The notes under the pieces: model-generated
What the model saw: only the letters and a program-made list of their open reading frames with translations
Database searches by the model: none
Told to the model about the DNA's origin: nothing
Made by a program: the position numbers and the translations under genes
Assembly (NCBI GenBank): GCA_003646055.1
Contig: QNDZ01000030.1
Span: forward strand, 1-12,719
Source: a bacterium
GTDB taxonomy: Bacteria > Hydrothermota > UBA3072 > B12-G15
Direction of reading: 5' to 3'
DNA: 12,719 bases
Shown: positions 12,658-12,719 of the stretch, one piece after another
Layout: every line of letters begins with the position of its first letter
Numbering within the stretch: the first letter of the stretch is position 1

Positions 12658-12719
12658 ATGTTCTGGATAATCTTTGCCTATTACTGGGAGAATGTTGATA
12701 CAGGGAATTGTGGAACCTA
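12658..12719 (+). CDS. Start of a possible next gene (cut by window edge)
   Basis: ATG at 12658, one base after the glmS stop, opens a frame that stays open to the window end (20 codons, beginning MFWIIFAYYWENVDTG). A GGTGG motif 6 bases upstream could serve as ribosome binding site. The close spacing suggests an operon with glmS. Too short to identify. Confidence 0.4.
   Translation, partial: MFWIIFAYYWENVDTGNCGT

Noticed and set aside
1..12719. CRISPR array, tRNA, rRNA, insertion sequence or attachment site
   Set aside because: No regularly spaced repeats, no cloverleaf or rRNA-like sequence, no transposase or integrase coding, and no long terminal repeats were seen.

Overview
The window is compact bacterial DNA with moderately low GC. 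Several things suggest a diderm, possibly thermophilic lineage outside the well-studied groups: Arg codons are mostly AGG/AGA, ATA is common for Ile, Lys and Glu are frequent, there is one clear lipoprotein, and there are exported beta-rich proteins. This placement is an inference; no rRNA or tRNA is present to test it. Most genes carry strong GGAGG-type ribosome binding sites 4-7 bases from the start, and several promoters are close to the sigma70 consensus.

Layout. (1) Positions 1-2014, minus strand: a promoter followed by yebC-ruvC-ruvA-ruvB, tightly overlapping. This is the Holliday-junction processing operon; ruvB runs off the left edge. (2) Positions 2023-3992, minus strand: a hypothetical protein of 456 aa whose promoter abuts its ATG, so it is probably leaderless, preceded by a strong intrinsic terminator that ends a small lipoprotein gene. 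(3) Positions 4093-8006, plus strand: a promoter, a patatin-like phospholipase, then a multidomain GGDEF-STAND ATPase-TPR protein that follows at once in the same frame. (4) Positions 7998-9968, minus strand: a MscS-type channel and a metallo-beta-lactamase-fold hydrolase overlapping by 8 bp, converging on and overlapping the GGDEF gene. (5) Positions 10091-10725, minus strand: a hypothetical exported beta-rich protein. (6) Positions 10760-12719, plus strand: tandem promoters, a divergent glmS, and the first codons of a possible next gene.

The main observation is that two genes, ruvB and the GGDEF-ATPase gene, have no in-frame ATG, GTG or TTG where their conserved N-termini require a start. 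Each instead has a strong Shine-Dalgarno sequence followed 6 or 7 bases later by ATC. I read both as AUC-initiated. For the GGDEF gene the alternative is UGA readthrough giving a patatin-GGDEF-STAND fusion. The pairing of a phospholipase with a cyclic-dinucleotide synthase fused to a STAND sensor resembles the logic of nucleotide-signalling defence systems. It is the best candidate here for an undescribed two-gene system, but its function is inferred only.
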